Assembly: GCA_954871525.1 (NCBI GenBank)
Contig: OX940861.1
Coordinates: forward strand, 15,670,842-15,734,841
DNA: 64,000 bases
Source of the DNA: Parietaria judaica
Taxonomy: Eukaryota; Streptophyta; Magnoliopsida; Rosales; Urticaceae
Reading direction: 5' to 3'
Each line of letters begins with the position of its first letter. The first letter of the stretch is position 1. Position numbers and translations under genes: made by a program. This document shows, in pieces, positions 1 through 11,180 of this stretch. The notes below the pieces were generated by a model that had not been told where the DNA came from, did not search any database, and saw only the letters and a program-made list of their open reading frames with translations.

Positions 1-131
1 AAACTCGTATCCGAATCCGGTTTTTAATCCGGATCCGGATATCCGAATTCGTTTTCGGATACGGATTCGGATTTTAAGATCGGATACGGATACGGATTTT
101 TAACCGGATTCCGAGTTTTCGTTACAGCCCT
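1..131. mobile_element. End of a hAT-like DNA transposon (partial)
   Basis: The first 120 bases are built from degenerate short motifs such as ATCCGGAT and CGGATACGGAT. They end in a block that reads TAGGGCTGTAAC on the minus strand, which resembles the terminal inverted repeat of plant hAT elements. Degenerate subterminal repeats of this type are common in hAT elements, and a similar block occurs at the end of the hAT fragment near 33000. The element begins outside the window, so no transposase or target duplication can be seen. The hAT assignment is an inference from the terminal motif and the subterminal repeats. Confidence 0.45.
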
Positions 132-644
132 ATTGCCAAGTCTTGTTGGCGAGGGGCAGCACGTCGTCGGTGGGGGCTCACCATGCTGAGGACCTTGACG
201 TTGACTTGGTCCAAGGGGGGTCGCCCTCGCCAAAGGAGCTTGCCTAGGCGAGGGGGTCGCCGTTGACTAAGTCCGTGGGAGGTCGCCCTCGCCAGAAGGG
301 GTCGCCTCGTCGAGGGGGTTTCCTGTAGGGCTTGCCTCGTCGACCGGGTCGTCAATGACTTCGGTGGTCACCATCTGGGGTCGCTAGGAACCTACTAAGG
401 TCATCGTCAACTCGTCGAGGGCCTTCTAAGGTCGCCCGCGCGGGTAGTCGTGTTCTTTTCCTAGTCGCCTCAGGGGTTCTTTGAGGTTGTCTTCGACTTC
501 CGGACTCCGTCTGTTGGGGCTTTATCTTCGGGGCATTGTCTAATGGGCTCGGACTTGGGCCAGTGGGCTTTGAGTTTGGTTTATGGGCCTTGACTTTTGT
601 CTTTAGGGTCCATATTTTTAATAAGTAAAAAAATACGCATAACA
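132..644 (-). mobile_element. LTR fragment, same family as the solo LTR at 43904-45476
   Basis: This GC-rich stretch is full of CTCGTCGAGG-like motifs. Its last ~120 bases (a run of ATGGGCTTGG-type phrases, then an AT-rich stretch ending GCATAACA) match the last ~120 bases of the 43904-45476 LTR in order and wording. The left side is cut by the hAT-like end at 131. No coding region is credible; ORFs here are GC-rich shadows. The minus orientation is taken from the TATA box in the complete copy. Confidence 0.5.
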
Positions 645-1759
645 TGTACATAAAAGGACAAATAACAATCATAAAAATAGACATTATTAATTACAAAATA
701 ACGATCTATAAGAGAGATGATGACTAGTGTAGAGGGCGATTTTCACCGCCCTTTTCCAGTCACAAAAATAATCACCGAATAACAAATAAACAACAATAAT
801 CAGTGAATATCTTTGTTTTATTATATTTTCCGAAATGAGCCCGGTTTTCTTCCGTTGAATAGCTGGACAGATGAAGGATCATGAGCCAAAGACTTTCTCT
901 ATTTCCTTAACCTTTCTATTACAAGGTCTCTCTCCCTCTTTTTCGGGCCTTTTTTCCCTATTTTTCCGAACCTTTACAAATGAGGCTAATCTTGTCTTTT
1001 ATAGAGTCTACATTACATTCCCCTCGCGTCTTTCCCGCCTTTTTTCCTCTTTAATCATTCGCTTCCTGGCGTGATTTGAGGGAAGCATGGTTAATCCATG
1101 CTTTATGTCACTTCCGAGCAGACTGCTACTAAGGGTAGGTGAGCCTCATTAAATGCGCATCCCGTCAGCCGTCATTGCCCTGCAAGCCTCGTCGCTGGTG
1201 CTTCTCATCGAGTGAGTAGGTCGGCTTCATTAAATGCACGTCTCGTCAATGGTCATTCGGCTCTGCATAAACCATCATGACGAAATTCCTCGTCGAGTAT
1301 GATGGGACACTTCATCGCAGTTTGCTTTCATGTGGCTGTGCCTCCTCGCGGTCGAACCTCCTCGGGGATAATCCTCCTCGGGGATAATCCCCCTCGGGTG
1401 ATGAACTTCCTCGCCTCCCCTCATGTCGTTTATGGACAAAAACGACACGAGTTGTGTTGAGGATGAATTTGACCAAATCCGACCTTAACAACTAGAACTT
1501 TATAATAAAGAGTTAATTGCGGCGAAAATACTTAACCTTTGGTCATATACTCCGGTAAGTACCCAACCTTAATGAATGTAGGCGAAAGTACCCAGCATTG
1601 CACTTTTGTTGCAGACCAACATTTTTTTTGACACCGTTAGAAACCCGCCTACATGGCCGTTAGGCTGTCGCATGTGGCGCCGCCACGTGACATTTTTTTT
1701 AATTTGTAAAATTTTTTCTAAATTATTTCTTTCCCGTTGGCCCACATATTTTAAATTTC
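645..1759. other. Gene-free stretch with degenerate retroelement-like sequence
   Basis: I see no gene here. Positions 1080-1440 are GC-rich and carry CATTAAATGC and CTCGTCGAG phrases like those in the Tat LTR at 26214. This suggests an old LTR-retrotransposon remnant, but no boundaries are visible. A short hairpin (AGGGCG...CGCCCT) lies near 734-753. Positions 1500-1740 hold AAGTACCCA-type phrases similar in style to the TIR element at 62113, but no matching inverted ends were found. Confidence 0.35.
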
Positions 1760-2483
1760 TACATATATCAAACATAATAAAATAATTATATAAAATATGT
1801 ATTTATAAAAAGAATATATTTTTATTTTCCTTATAGGAGACATTTATAATTCTTGAATTCATGATATTTAATTTTAAAAACTCTTTATTGTATATGATAT
1901 CATGACCATTTTAATACTAAAACTATGGCATGATATAATTTTGAAGACATATAACATATATATACACAATATAGATATTGTAAAAATTATTTAATATACA
2001 CACATGTATTGTAAACCTTGTTAGATATTGTAAATAAATAAATAAATAAATAACAAGAACAAATAATTAACATGTATTTTATATCTATATGTGTGTGTAG
2101 TAAATAACAATTGAGTCTTTCGTTCGAATGTATATTACTACCGAAAAATACATATTTTGGTTTTTTTCACTTTAAAACCAAACATCGTGCGATTAAGGTT
2201 AAACACAATTTTTACCAATCACCAAATTTTCGGTTTAAATTCAGTTTGAACCGCATTTGATATAATTTTTTTTTTTTTTGTAATCATGCCTTAGTTTCAT
2301 ATACGCTATCTTCAAAATTATATCATGCCTTAATTTTAGTATTAAAATGGCCATGATATCACATATACAGTAAAATTTTAGTTTTAAAATTTTTGTAACA
2401 TATATTTAAAAACTATAAATTACTCTATTTATTTTTTATAGATACATATTTTATAAAATTATTTGATTATGTTTTATATAAGT
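1760..2483. repeat. Long imperfect inverted repeat (foldback)
   Basis: The left arm (about 1760-1955) and right arm (about 2301-2483) are reverse complements with scattered mismatches. For example, TTCAAAATTATATCATGCC at 2311 pairs with the block ending near 1945. TAAAATATGTAT at 1791 pairs with ATACATATTTTA near 2443. The ~345-bp loop is AT-rich and contains a (TAAA)n run near 2032-2050. There is no ORF. It may be a foldback or MITE-like element; its ends and target duplication are not clear. Confidence 0.6.
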
Positions 2484-2800
2484 AAAAAAAATTAAAAATT
2501 CAATGGTCAACTATTGTACGGACGCGGCGACCAGAAAAGTTAACAGAGAATATTAGAGTGAACAGGAGGAAGATTTTAGGGCTTGCTTAGCTAGCCTGAC
2601 TTGGATTTGATGGGAAACCCATGATATCGAAAAATAGCCCAAATCCACTTTCAAATTCAAAGTGCATATTTTAATATTTAAAATATATATATATATATTA
2701 TGAATTAACTAAGCATTTTCAAATTTATTATTTTAATAATTAAATAAGTTCCTCCTCTTCTGTTTCGGCGTTTCGTTTTGGTCACTCCCTCAAAAACCAT

Positions 2801-2824
2801 TCGACAGAGAGAGAGAGAGAGAGA
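2801..2824 (+). repeat. (GA)n microsatellite in the 5' leader of the FHA gene
   Basis: A GA dinucleotide run ends 10 bases before the ATG at 2834. GA/CT runs in 5' leaders and core promoters are common in plants, so this marks the likely untranslated leader of the FHA gene. No clear TATA box was assigned. Confidence 0.7.
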
Positions 2825-2833
2825 GGATTTTCT

Positions 2834-5800
2834 ATGGGTTCTCTAGCTCCGATTTCGCCATGGATTCCGGAAGACGACCTTCTGCTAAAGAGCGCCGTCG
2901 AGGTATTTCCATGGCCGCCATTAATTTCGTCTTCTTCGAGTACCAGTGTGTGTCCTTGGCCGTGTTTGTACTTTCCGTAGTTAGAAAATTTGCGTCTTTC
3001 TGTGTTCTTCAGTACGAATATGCCGATTGTCACTAGCTCTGCTTTTCTAATGGATTTTTCTTGAGCTTTTGTACTGCTTGTTTTCGTGTCTTTCTTTGAA
3101 TACGTTTTGCCTAATTTGTACGTGTTTGGATTCCGAGTTTGTTTTGTGAACTGTTTAATATGGGGTTTGTTCATGGATTATGATGTATTTCTGGGCTATT
3201 TTCTTTGTGGCTTCACATGTTGTGATGAATTTGGGCTTGCTCTTGAGAAGGTTTTGAAGTATAAACTGTAGAGACACATGTTGCAAACCCTAACTGCAAT
3301 TACCGTGTTCGAATAAGACATTTCCGGGAAGACATCTCAAGCTTCAGTAAATTACATTCCCAGTATTGAGTGTTTGAATGCAAATTGTAAAGCTGTTATC
3401 TCTAAGGATTCAGCTGATGAATCCCAAAAATATTCCCCTATATACTTGGTGAATAATCGCTGTCACCATTCTGTTTGTTACGTTAGTTGGCGGCGCTTTA
3501 TGTCGTTTTATAGTTACCAATTTGTCGAATTGCTGGCTAAGAGGTATCGATGCGATTCTTTTCATTGATGATCTCATCGGTTTTTCGAGAAAAAAAGTGT
3601 CCTTAGCTGAGTAATCTGTCAATTTTGCCGCAATGAAAGATTGTGAATTTGAGCTAATATCTTAGTTGTCACTGGGAACCATAAATATAGCCGATAATTA
3701 AGGTAAATTGATGAGTTGATTGAGTGCGTATTTAATTTATCGTTGTCGTTATCCCAATAAAGAAAATTAGCTAAATATATTGTTTTTATTCATTGATTTT
3801 TTCTCCGTTTATAATTTTAAATTATTGTACGCATCGCCTGAATCAACTCCAGAATTTTCATGTGCAGTACTTATTTTCTTATTATTTTATTTGCAGACTG
3901 GCGCATCCTTGGAATCACTTGCTAAAGGTGCTGTGAAATTTTCTCGAAGGTTCACTGTTTGTGAATTGCAAGATCGATGGTTTTCCATCCTTTATGATCC
4001 AATCATATCTGCTGCAGCATCTGCAAAAATGATCGAGTTTGAGCGCTCGTCTGCGGCACGCCCATCAAAATCCCCCAAATTTGCAGGCTGCAAAGATAAC
4101 AAGAACATCACTACTGAAAAGAGAAATTCTGAGACTGTTCGTTCTTCTTACTATGCAATGCGTAAAAGAATCTGCAGTGAACCTTTTGAATCCATGGATC
4201 TTAGTTTTCTGGTGGCCCCTTTAAATGATGCTTATGTCGGAAACGAGGAAGAACCATTTTCTGGAAATTGCATCCCCGGAGATCCTTTTCCACAAATGGA
4301 TACGAATGAAGAAATCCTTCATGTTCATGTAGAAGATCCGTCCACGACAGGAAATTTATCTGCATTTGGGGATATGGATTTACCTCAAGATTGCCTCGAA
4401 TTTGAAGTGAATAAGGTCATTAACAACGTGGAGTACTCACCGCTTCCTGAAATGTTGATGTGGAAAAACGGCCCCGCACCTGCATTGCCACTTGATGCTG
4501 ATCTCGGGGACAAAGGCTTTTGTTCTGGGGATAGTTTTCAACTTCCTGATGATTTCGACGATACTATAATGCAATGTGTGAAAACCGAAACAAGCTTTGG
4601 TGATCTCCAAGTCGAAAACAGCCCTGACGATTATTTGGCAGAGTTATCCAATTCTCTTTTGAACTTCACCAATGAGGAAGAGCTCTTAGTTATGAATGCT
4701 GACGGAAAAGACATCATCGATAAGCAGTACTACGACGGGCTGAGCTCACTTTTGCTGACTTCAACCAACGATGTTAGTCAACCGTCGTTGATTGATACTG
4801 ATAAGCCTCTTCATGAAGAAGACAATAAGGTGCCCAATAATTGTGATGAGCAAATGACATCTGATCCTAATATTGAAATTCCACCATCTATTTCATGCTC
4901 CAATCTTGAGTTTCCTGTTATCGAGGAAGGACTCTGCGTGTTAAATACCGAAGACCCTCATATTCCATGCAATGATGATGAAGATTTTCTACCGAATATG
5001 CCCTATGGAGCTGAAGAGAGGCTTCATTCGGCGAACAAACCTGTTGACCAAAGAATTAGTGATGGAGAATCTAGTCTGATGCACCCAAAAAAAGAAGTTG
5101 GGGAATCTTACGTACAAGAGATCGGTCCAAATCCTACAGTTTCTAGACCCGACATAGCTAATAGCACTGTTGGTGTTTCTGGTTGCACAAATGGGTTTCT
5201 TCCTGAGATGCAGAAGGACCAAGCTTCAGAAGTGTTGACCGAAAAGCATCTCAATTTGACCGAGCATTCTCAAATTAAGCTGCCTTTAGGTTTTGAGAGC
5301 CTTCAAGGCTGTCCTCTTTCAAATTCTTTAGACGTCAATGTGGCACGTGATGTTTCTGTTCAGGCGGAATTAATGCCAATGGATATTCCTGTTCGTGAGC
5401 AAATTCTGGAAGCGCCGGCTGGCGAACAAGATGGAGCCTCATTCGACAATGCTGATGATATACCTCATTATTCAGACGTTGAGGCGATGGTAAACACCAG
5501 TGCTATATTACATAGTTAAACAGCTTTCTTCTATTTTTTAGATTATTTTATTGGCCGCTCCTTTCCACATTGCAGATACTTGACATGGATTTGGATCCAG
5601 ATATCCAGAACTTAGATGATTCTGAGGAAGGTAGTAGTCCGTGCCAAATTTTATTATTGATTTAACTTTTTAATATCTTTATTTTATCTTGTCATTATTA
5701 TATTTTCACTCATCTTCTGTTGCCTGTATTTATTAATTTTCTTGCTATTATGATAATAATTTTAAGAATTTCGAAAGATAAATGCCCATGTTAATTGTAC

Positions 5801-7039
5801 GAAACTATAAACTTTCTCTTTTGTTTTAAAATTTGGATTAGTTCTTACACTTCTGAGTATGCAGTGTCAAGCTATAAGCAGGAGAGCACTAAGAGGATGA
5901 TTATAAGGCTGGAACAGAGTGCTCGTGCTTCTGTACAACGAGCTATTGCATCTCATCGAGCACTTGCCGTTATATATGGACACCACTCCGAGCATTATAT
6001 CAAAAAATCCGAGGTACTGAAGTATATATATATATATCCCGTACACTAAAAATCCATTTCCGTACTACTGAATGTTCATGTAGCAAAAGTTTGTTTTGAT
6101 GCAATATTTCGAACTTCATTTTTAAGAAGTTCTCTTGCAAATTTGCAAACAGTACGTAATAAAAAGAATTTAAGGATTGCCTTAGTTCATTTTGAAATTC
6201 CGTGATGCACTTGTTAATGGCAATATTTCTTTGGCTCCAAACACTTGTACAAACATGGCTTGAATTGGACTTTAAAAAGGAATAATTCTTTAAAGATTAC
6301 TTAAGTCATGCACTTATAAATATATACAGTAAAATATCAGAAGCTGATCTGGTGAAGCCTTACAGGTTTTACTTGGTAGAGCGACATCATTAGATATTGT
6401 TGACATTGACTTGGGAAGAGAGGGCCGCACCAATAAGATTTCCCGTAAGCAGGTAAGGGCTTTTTAAGTATTTTACGTCACACGGAAGGTTTGATCGTTA
6501 CTGCTTAAGATTCGTCACATTGACACACAGCTTTGCATTTATCGTCTCTTTGTATTTGATTTCTCAGGCAATTATAAAGCTGGACAAGAGCGGATCTTTC
6601 TCTTTGAAAAACCTTAACAGTCATTCAATCTTTGTCAATGGCACGGAAGTAGGCTACAAGCAGAGCGTAAACCTTCAATCCAGTTGCTTGATTGAGGTAA
6701 TGGAATTGTGGTTCCTAATTACGTAAGCCTCCGGAAATGATACAGTTTCAACAGAAGAATCTGTGGTTCTTGCCAGCTGAAGAAAGAAATTCCCGTAAAA
6801 AAAAAAAAGAAACCTTTTTTTAATCCCGTTTGTCCATAATCAAACGGGTCAATAAGATTGTGTTCCAATTTATACGAAACTATCCAATTCACGTGTTACT
6901 GACACAATTTGTTGATATCCAGATAAGAGGATTGTCTTTCATATTTGAGAAGAACCAAGCTCAGGTGAAGCAGTACCTTGATGACAGCATCAAAAGCGCT
7001 AGAAAAAACAGAATCCGGAATAGATTCTTACCAAGGTGA
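2834..7039 (+). CDS. FHA-domain protein of the microspherule protein 1 (MCRS1/EMB1967-like) family
   Basis: Seven exons can be joined in frame: 2834-2902, 3897-5489, 5576-5630, 5865-6013, 6366-6452, 6568-6696 and 6923-7039. All introns are GT-AG, giving about 732 residues. Residues 8-75 (SPWIPEDDLLL..., then SLESLAKGA...RFTVCELQDRW) match the MCRS_N domain that opens plant microspherule-protein homologues. The middle ~450 residues are acidic and low in recognisable domains. A helical segment (KRMIIRLEQSARASVQRA) precedes a C-terminal FHA domain from residue ~623, with the conserved GR (LLGRAT), the ISRKQ loop and the SIFVNG strand. FHA domains bind phosphothreonine peptides. In animals MCRS1 belongs to INO80/NSL chromatin complexes, and the Arabidopsis homologue EMB1967 is an embryo-essential gene; a nuclear chromatin role here is inferred. 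Exon 4 starts after the CAG at 5862-5864, which restores frame with exon 3. The stop is the TGA at 7037-7039. Confidence 0.9.
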
Positions 7040-7731
7040 TCTTCTTCTCGTATCATGTTCAGATACTTCTGTAAAAAAGCTGGCCATTTTTCGTTCCAGT
7101 TTTGAGAGGCATGTTACCGGAGAGAGTACTTCACAGCTGAAATTTTGCAGAGATAAACAGAGTAGAATTAGTTAGATGCTAATATATATGGCAGTCGTAG
7201 TGAAATTTCCAGTAGTGGTAGAGTAGATTTTAGGATATATATATTTAATTCTCCTTTGTCCTGAAAATAACGACCACTACGCTCGATATGAGTAATTTTT
7301 CATGGCGTTTCGATGAATCTGCTTATGAATTATATATATTTTAAGGATTTCGCATCATGAATTATATATATATTTTAATTTACCAAACACAATATTCTCC
7401 TTAAAATTAAGGAAAAACAATAACACCTATTTAAAAGCAACCCCAAACTGGCCAAAGGTCTCAAATTACTTTCATACTTAGCAATTGGGTTTGAGATGAA
7501 ACCTCATTATCTTAGCGATAACTCGTCCAAAAGAATAGAATCCGGCTCAAAATGTATTAGTCGAAAAGAGTGATAATCTTAAGAGGGCATGTTACAGAGA
7601 CTGCGTCACAAGTATAAATGGATTATTATTCTTCAGGCTCGCCTGCAGCTAATAACATGTCATCAACTTGTATTGTTGTAAGTTGTAACCGTGGGATTAA
7701 TTGGCTCTTCTTACTGAAAAAATTAGAAAAA
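7040..7731. other. 3' flank of the FHA gene, no further gene
   Basis: This holds the likely 3' untranslated region and terminator of the FHA gene, then AT-rich sequence. Two near-identical ATGAATTATATATAT phrases occur at 7325 and 7357. I see no coding region, RNA gene or element boundary before the TIR element at 7732. Confidence 0.5.
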
Positions 7732-8505
7732 GGGTTAATCCCAACAAAATTTTTAATACTTTCAAAAAAATGGACTAGTTAGTTTTATTTTTTTTTTCCT
7801 GGACAAAGTTTTAATTTTTTGGTTTTCTATCCCTCTATTGGTAGTTCTGTAAAAAAAAATAAAATTGTCCTCTATTGTTACTCATACCACGTGCCACTCT
7901 TCTTTTTTGATTCCGATGAAGACGAGTTCATTCGTCGAACTCGACAGGGTTACAGATATAGAGTTGTTCTACTTGGCGTCCATGTACTTCTGTTTTCGCA
8001 TAGGCGAAGCAAGAGCTACGACTTAGGAAAACCCTTTTGGCTCGCTCAAGTGCTAAAATTGTCAATTGAGTATTGTGTCAGGTTGTTTCTCACAAAATCT
8101 GCAGGGATTCAGACCATTGTTTTGGTTCCCACCAATGTGGGTGTGCTTCTTGAATTGGTTTTGGTACGGTGGGTTTTTCAAAAGTATCGGGACTTTTTGT
8201 CGGGATTGAAATCTGCAGGGATTCAGACCATTGTTTTGGTTCCCACCAACGTGGGTTTGCTTCTTGAATTGGTTTTGGTACGGTGGGTTTTTCGAAAGTA
8301 TCGGGACTTTTTGTCGGGATTAACCCTTAATTAAATACTAAAAAGCCTTATCTGTTTGACACGTGGCATGGATAATGGTGGAGGGCGAAATTTTTGATAG
8401 AAGTACCGATATGGATACAAAGTCAATTTTAGAAAAAAAAAAAAAAGAATTTGAACTTACCGGTTCATTTTTTGAAAGTATTGAAACTTTTGTCGGGATT
8501 AACCC
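7732..8505. mobile_element. TIR element (MITE-like) without transposase
   Basis: The left end GGGTTAATCCCAACAAAA (7732) and the reverse complement of the right end (GGGTTAATCCCGACAAAA, ending at 8505) match over about 33 bases with few differences. The interior has no transposase. One ORF at 7819-8334 exists only because the internal tandem duplication is a multiple of three. The right-end motif recurs inside at about 8185-8206 and 8298-8326, so several end copies are stacked. Flanking duplication is unclear (TAGAAAAA against TAATAAAAA), so the superfamily is not assigned. Confidence 0.6.
8097..8324. repeat. 114-bp tandem duplication (two copies)
   Basis: The block that starts ATCTGCAGGGATTCAGACC at 8097 is repeated from 8211 with only a few substitutions. 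The period is 114 bases. Each copy ends with the terminal motif of the surrounding TIR element, which suggests the duplication arose by slippage or unequal exchange between stacked ends. Confidence 0.85.
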
Positions 8506-9373
8506 TAATAAAAATAATTAAAAAATTAAAATAATAAAAAAGGGCGACCATATAGACATGGTCGATGTTCTAAAACCCGTGGCCGCAGGCGTGCCCAAGG
8601 ATTACCTCATTGTGCCATTGCGGTTTAAAATCAAAAGTATGTCGTTTTATGCAAGAACGACGATCACCTATGGTTAGCCTGCAAATTGGCCTGATCCGCA
8701 TCGAAAGTTGAAGAATGGGTCGCATAAAAATTCATAAAACCTAAAATTTTATGTATTTTTAATTAAATTTATTTACATAATATTATACTTTCTCTTTTAA
8801 ATACTATTATTGTATACCCAACGGTCGTGGCTTTTGAAAATCTTACGAAAATCTATTTGATCTATCCGTCGTGTCCGCAATATACACATAAATTGGAGTT
8901 GTGCTCGGTTTTTCTTGGATTTGTCTTGGATATTATATAATGAATATAATAATATAGTATGAAATGTAACGAGGACTTGTCGTTGTCTTAATTATTGAAT
9001 CCTTGTAATGAATGGATATTCAATTGTGATCCTATTTCTACATGAAACCCACCAATCAAATCTTAATTAAGCACACATTGTTTTCGTTGAACATTGTATG
9101 TAATTATGTATGGTCAAAATTCCTTCATAATCGAGTATAACATTATACTTTAGGTCAAAAATACATTTTGACAGACCATGTTTTTCACACCAAAAACTAG
9201 TACAGCAACTACATTAATCATTTGATCGTATCCTTACCATCGTATCAAATCACGTGAGTTTGACCATCTGGCCTAACATTTTCTCCTATTTTTAGTTCAC
9301 ATAAAACGTTGAATTTGCTCGTAATATATATATATATATATATATACATACATATATATATATAACCTTATGC
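8506..9373. other. AT-rich gene-free stretch with (TA)n
   Basis: No gene or RNA is recognised. The stretch is AT-rich, and it has a (TA)n microsatellite at about 9329-9363 directly before the copia LTR. A short GC-rich patch at 8540-8640 was not identified. Confidence 0.5.
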
Positions 9374-9901
9374 TGTTAGAAATTTCTTCTAGATTGAATA
9401 CGTCGAGGTTTGAATCACGCATGGATACGCTTTCCTAATAGTGTTTCGAGCACTCAAATACGCTTTAGAGTCAACACGCAAGAACACTCAGGATACGACA
9501 AGCCGTTAGCCGGAAAATCACAAGGCGGCGTGAAAATCCGATCGTAAACAAGAACACGTTTCAGAAATATATTTTAGAAAGAGTGGGAGCAAATTCCGAG
9601 AATTCAAGTTTTGATTTTTAAAATCTGCACATGTATTTATAGAAGAATTAACCACTTCACTAGAAGTCGCGACCCTTCAGAAGGTGACTGTTAGCCTCAA
9701 ATAATACAACTCTTCAATGTGTCTTTCGGGATGCAAAACTAACTACCAAAAATAACTACTTCACCAGAAGTCGCAACCATTCGGAAAGTGACTTTTGACC
9801 CCAAGAGATGCAACTATTCACACAAGAGATGCCACTCTTCACAATAACTTGTCATTATTGAACACTTATTGGGTATATAATTCACATATTAAATTCCAAC
9901 A
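9374..9901 (-). repeat. 3' LTR of the copia element
   Basis: This 528-bp LTR runs from TGTTAG to CCAACA. It lies downstream of RNase H in element orientation and is bordered by the polypurine tract. It lacks the 108-bp duplication present in the partner LTR and differs from it by scattered substitutions. Confidence 0.9.
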
Positions 9902-10432
9902 ATCTCCCATTGTTCTAATAATGACAAAACGTCCAGAAATATTGAAACCAAGAGTGTTAATACAGAAATGTATCTTTCGATTTGAACTTTTCCTTAGTAA
10001 GTACAATACAAGATCTTATCGAATTTCAGGTAGCTAGGCTTTGAACTTGTTATTCTATATGATTAGATCGGTATTGTCTTATACACACCCTTTAGTAGTT
10101 CGTCGCTTACATATCTCGCTTAGCACCGAATGGCCATGTGCTATTCCTGTCTCATGAATTTTTCATGAGAGAAACTCCAACTCTCACTTTAAGACGACAC
10201 TATCTCGAAATTCACATAGGTGAAGTTCTTACAGTATCTCTGTTGCTTTACAGATACGTGTCCTCATCTATGAATTTCATTAAGAGTTATAATAACTCAA
10301 CCCTCCAAATGCAACAGCAACCATTGTTGTACAATGTCGCATACATTCAAATCAACAATTTGTTGTTACCTATTGAATCTAAAGTTAAGGATTTCCTAAC
10401 GTTAGATTGGGTTGCCACCGTTGTTGGAACTT

Positions 10433-11169
10433 TTACTCAAGGAGTTTTAGTCCTATACCTCTCGAGGTAGACTTTACTAAATCTCTGGCCAGTGGTTTAG
10501 TAAAAGGATAAGCTAAATTATAGCTGGTACGCACAAACGAAAGTGAAATGATCCCATCTTTGATTAATTTCCTTACGTAGTCATGTCTTAGAATGATATG
10601 TCTAGACTTTCCGTTATACACTTCATTGTATGCTCTAGCTAAAGTAGCTTGACTATCACAATGTATCGACACTTTCAATATATTGTCTTCAGCCAACGGA
10701 GTCTCCAAAAGAAGATCCCCCAACCATTCAGCTTCTTGACCAGCGGAAGCAAGAGCTACAAACTCCGACTCCATGGTCGAATGAGTAATACACGTTTGTT
10801 TCTTGCTCTTCCAAGAAATTGCTCCTCCGACAAGTGTGAAAACCCATCCCGTCGTAGATTTGTTATCTCCGACATTTGATATCCAACTAGCGTCGATATA
10901 TCCTTCAAGTTTGACAGGAAACCTGCCATATTGGAGGCCGAGATTCTTGGTTTTAAAAGATAGCCAAAAATCCTCCCGATAGCCTTCCAATGCTCACCGT
11001 TGGGGTTGCTAGTAAACCTACTCATTTTACTAACATCGAATGCTATATCGGGTCTAGTGCATTGCATTAAATACATAAGACAACTGATAACACTTGCATA
11101 TTCCAACTGAGCTATGACTCTTCCATCATTTTTCTCAAGTTTAACAATTGGTTCAAACAGGGTGTTCAC
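10433..11169 (-). pseudogene. Copia RNase H and RT C-terminal remnant
   Basis: Two overlapping frames (11169-10756 and 10990-10433) together hold the end of the reverse transcriptase and the copia RNase H. The visible motifs are YLMQCTRPDIAF, then [28 protein letters not shown] and [14 protein letters not shown]-type wording ([13 protein letters not shown]) closes the domain. Aspartate, glutamate and aspartate positions of the RNase H site are retained. A frame change near 10950 disrupts the protein. The enzyme would remove RNA from the RNA-DNA hybrid during reverse transcription. Confidence 0.85.
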
Positions 11170-11180
11170 TTATTTGAACT

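Noticed and set aside
24..684. Three minus-strand ORFs of 69-110 codons at the window start
   Set aside because: They cover hAT subterminal repeats and an LTR fragment, cross the element boundary, and encode low-complexity sequence.
7819..8334. A 171-codon plus-strand ORF
   Set aside because: It lies in the TIR element and stays open because the 114-bp duplication is a multiple of three. No signal or domain is seen.
10138..10470. A 110-codon plus-strand ORF beside the copia RNase H
   Set aside because: It lies in the non-coding interval between the 3' LTR and pol of an element read on minus. It has no domain.
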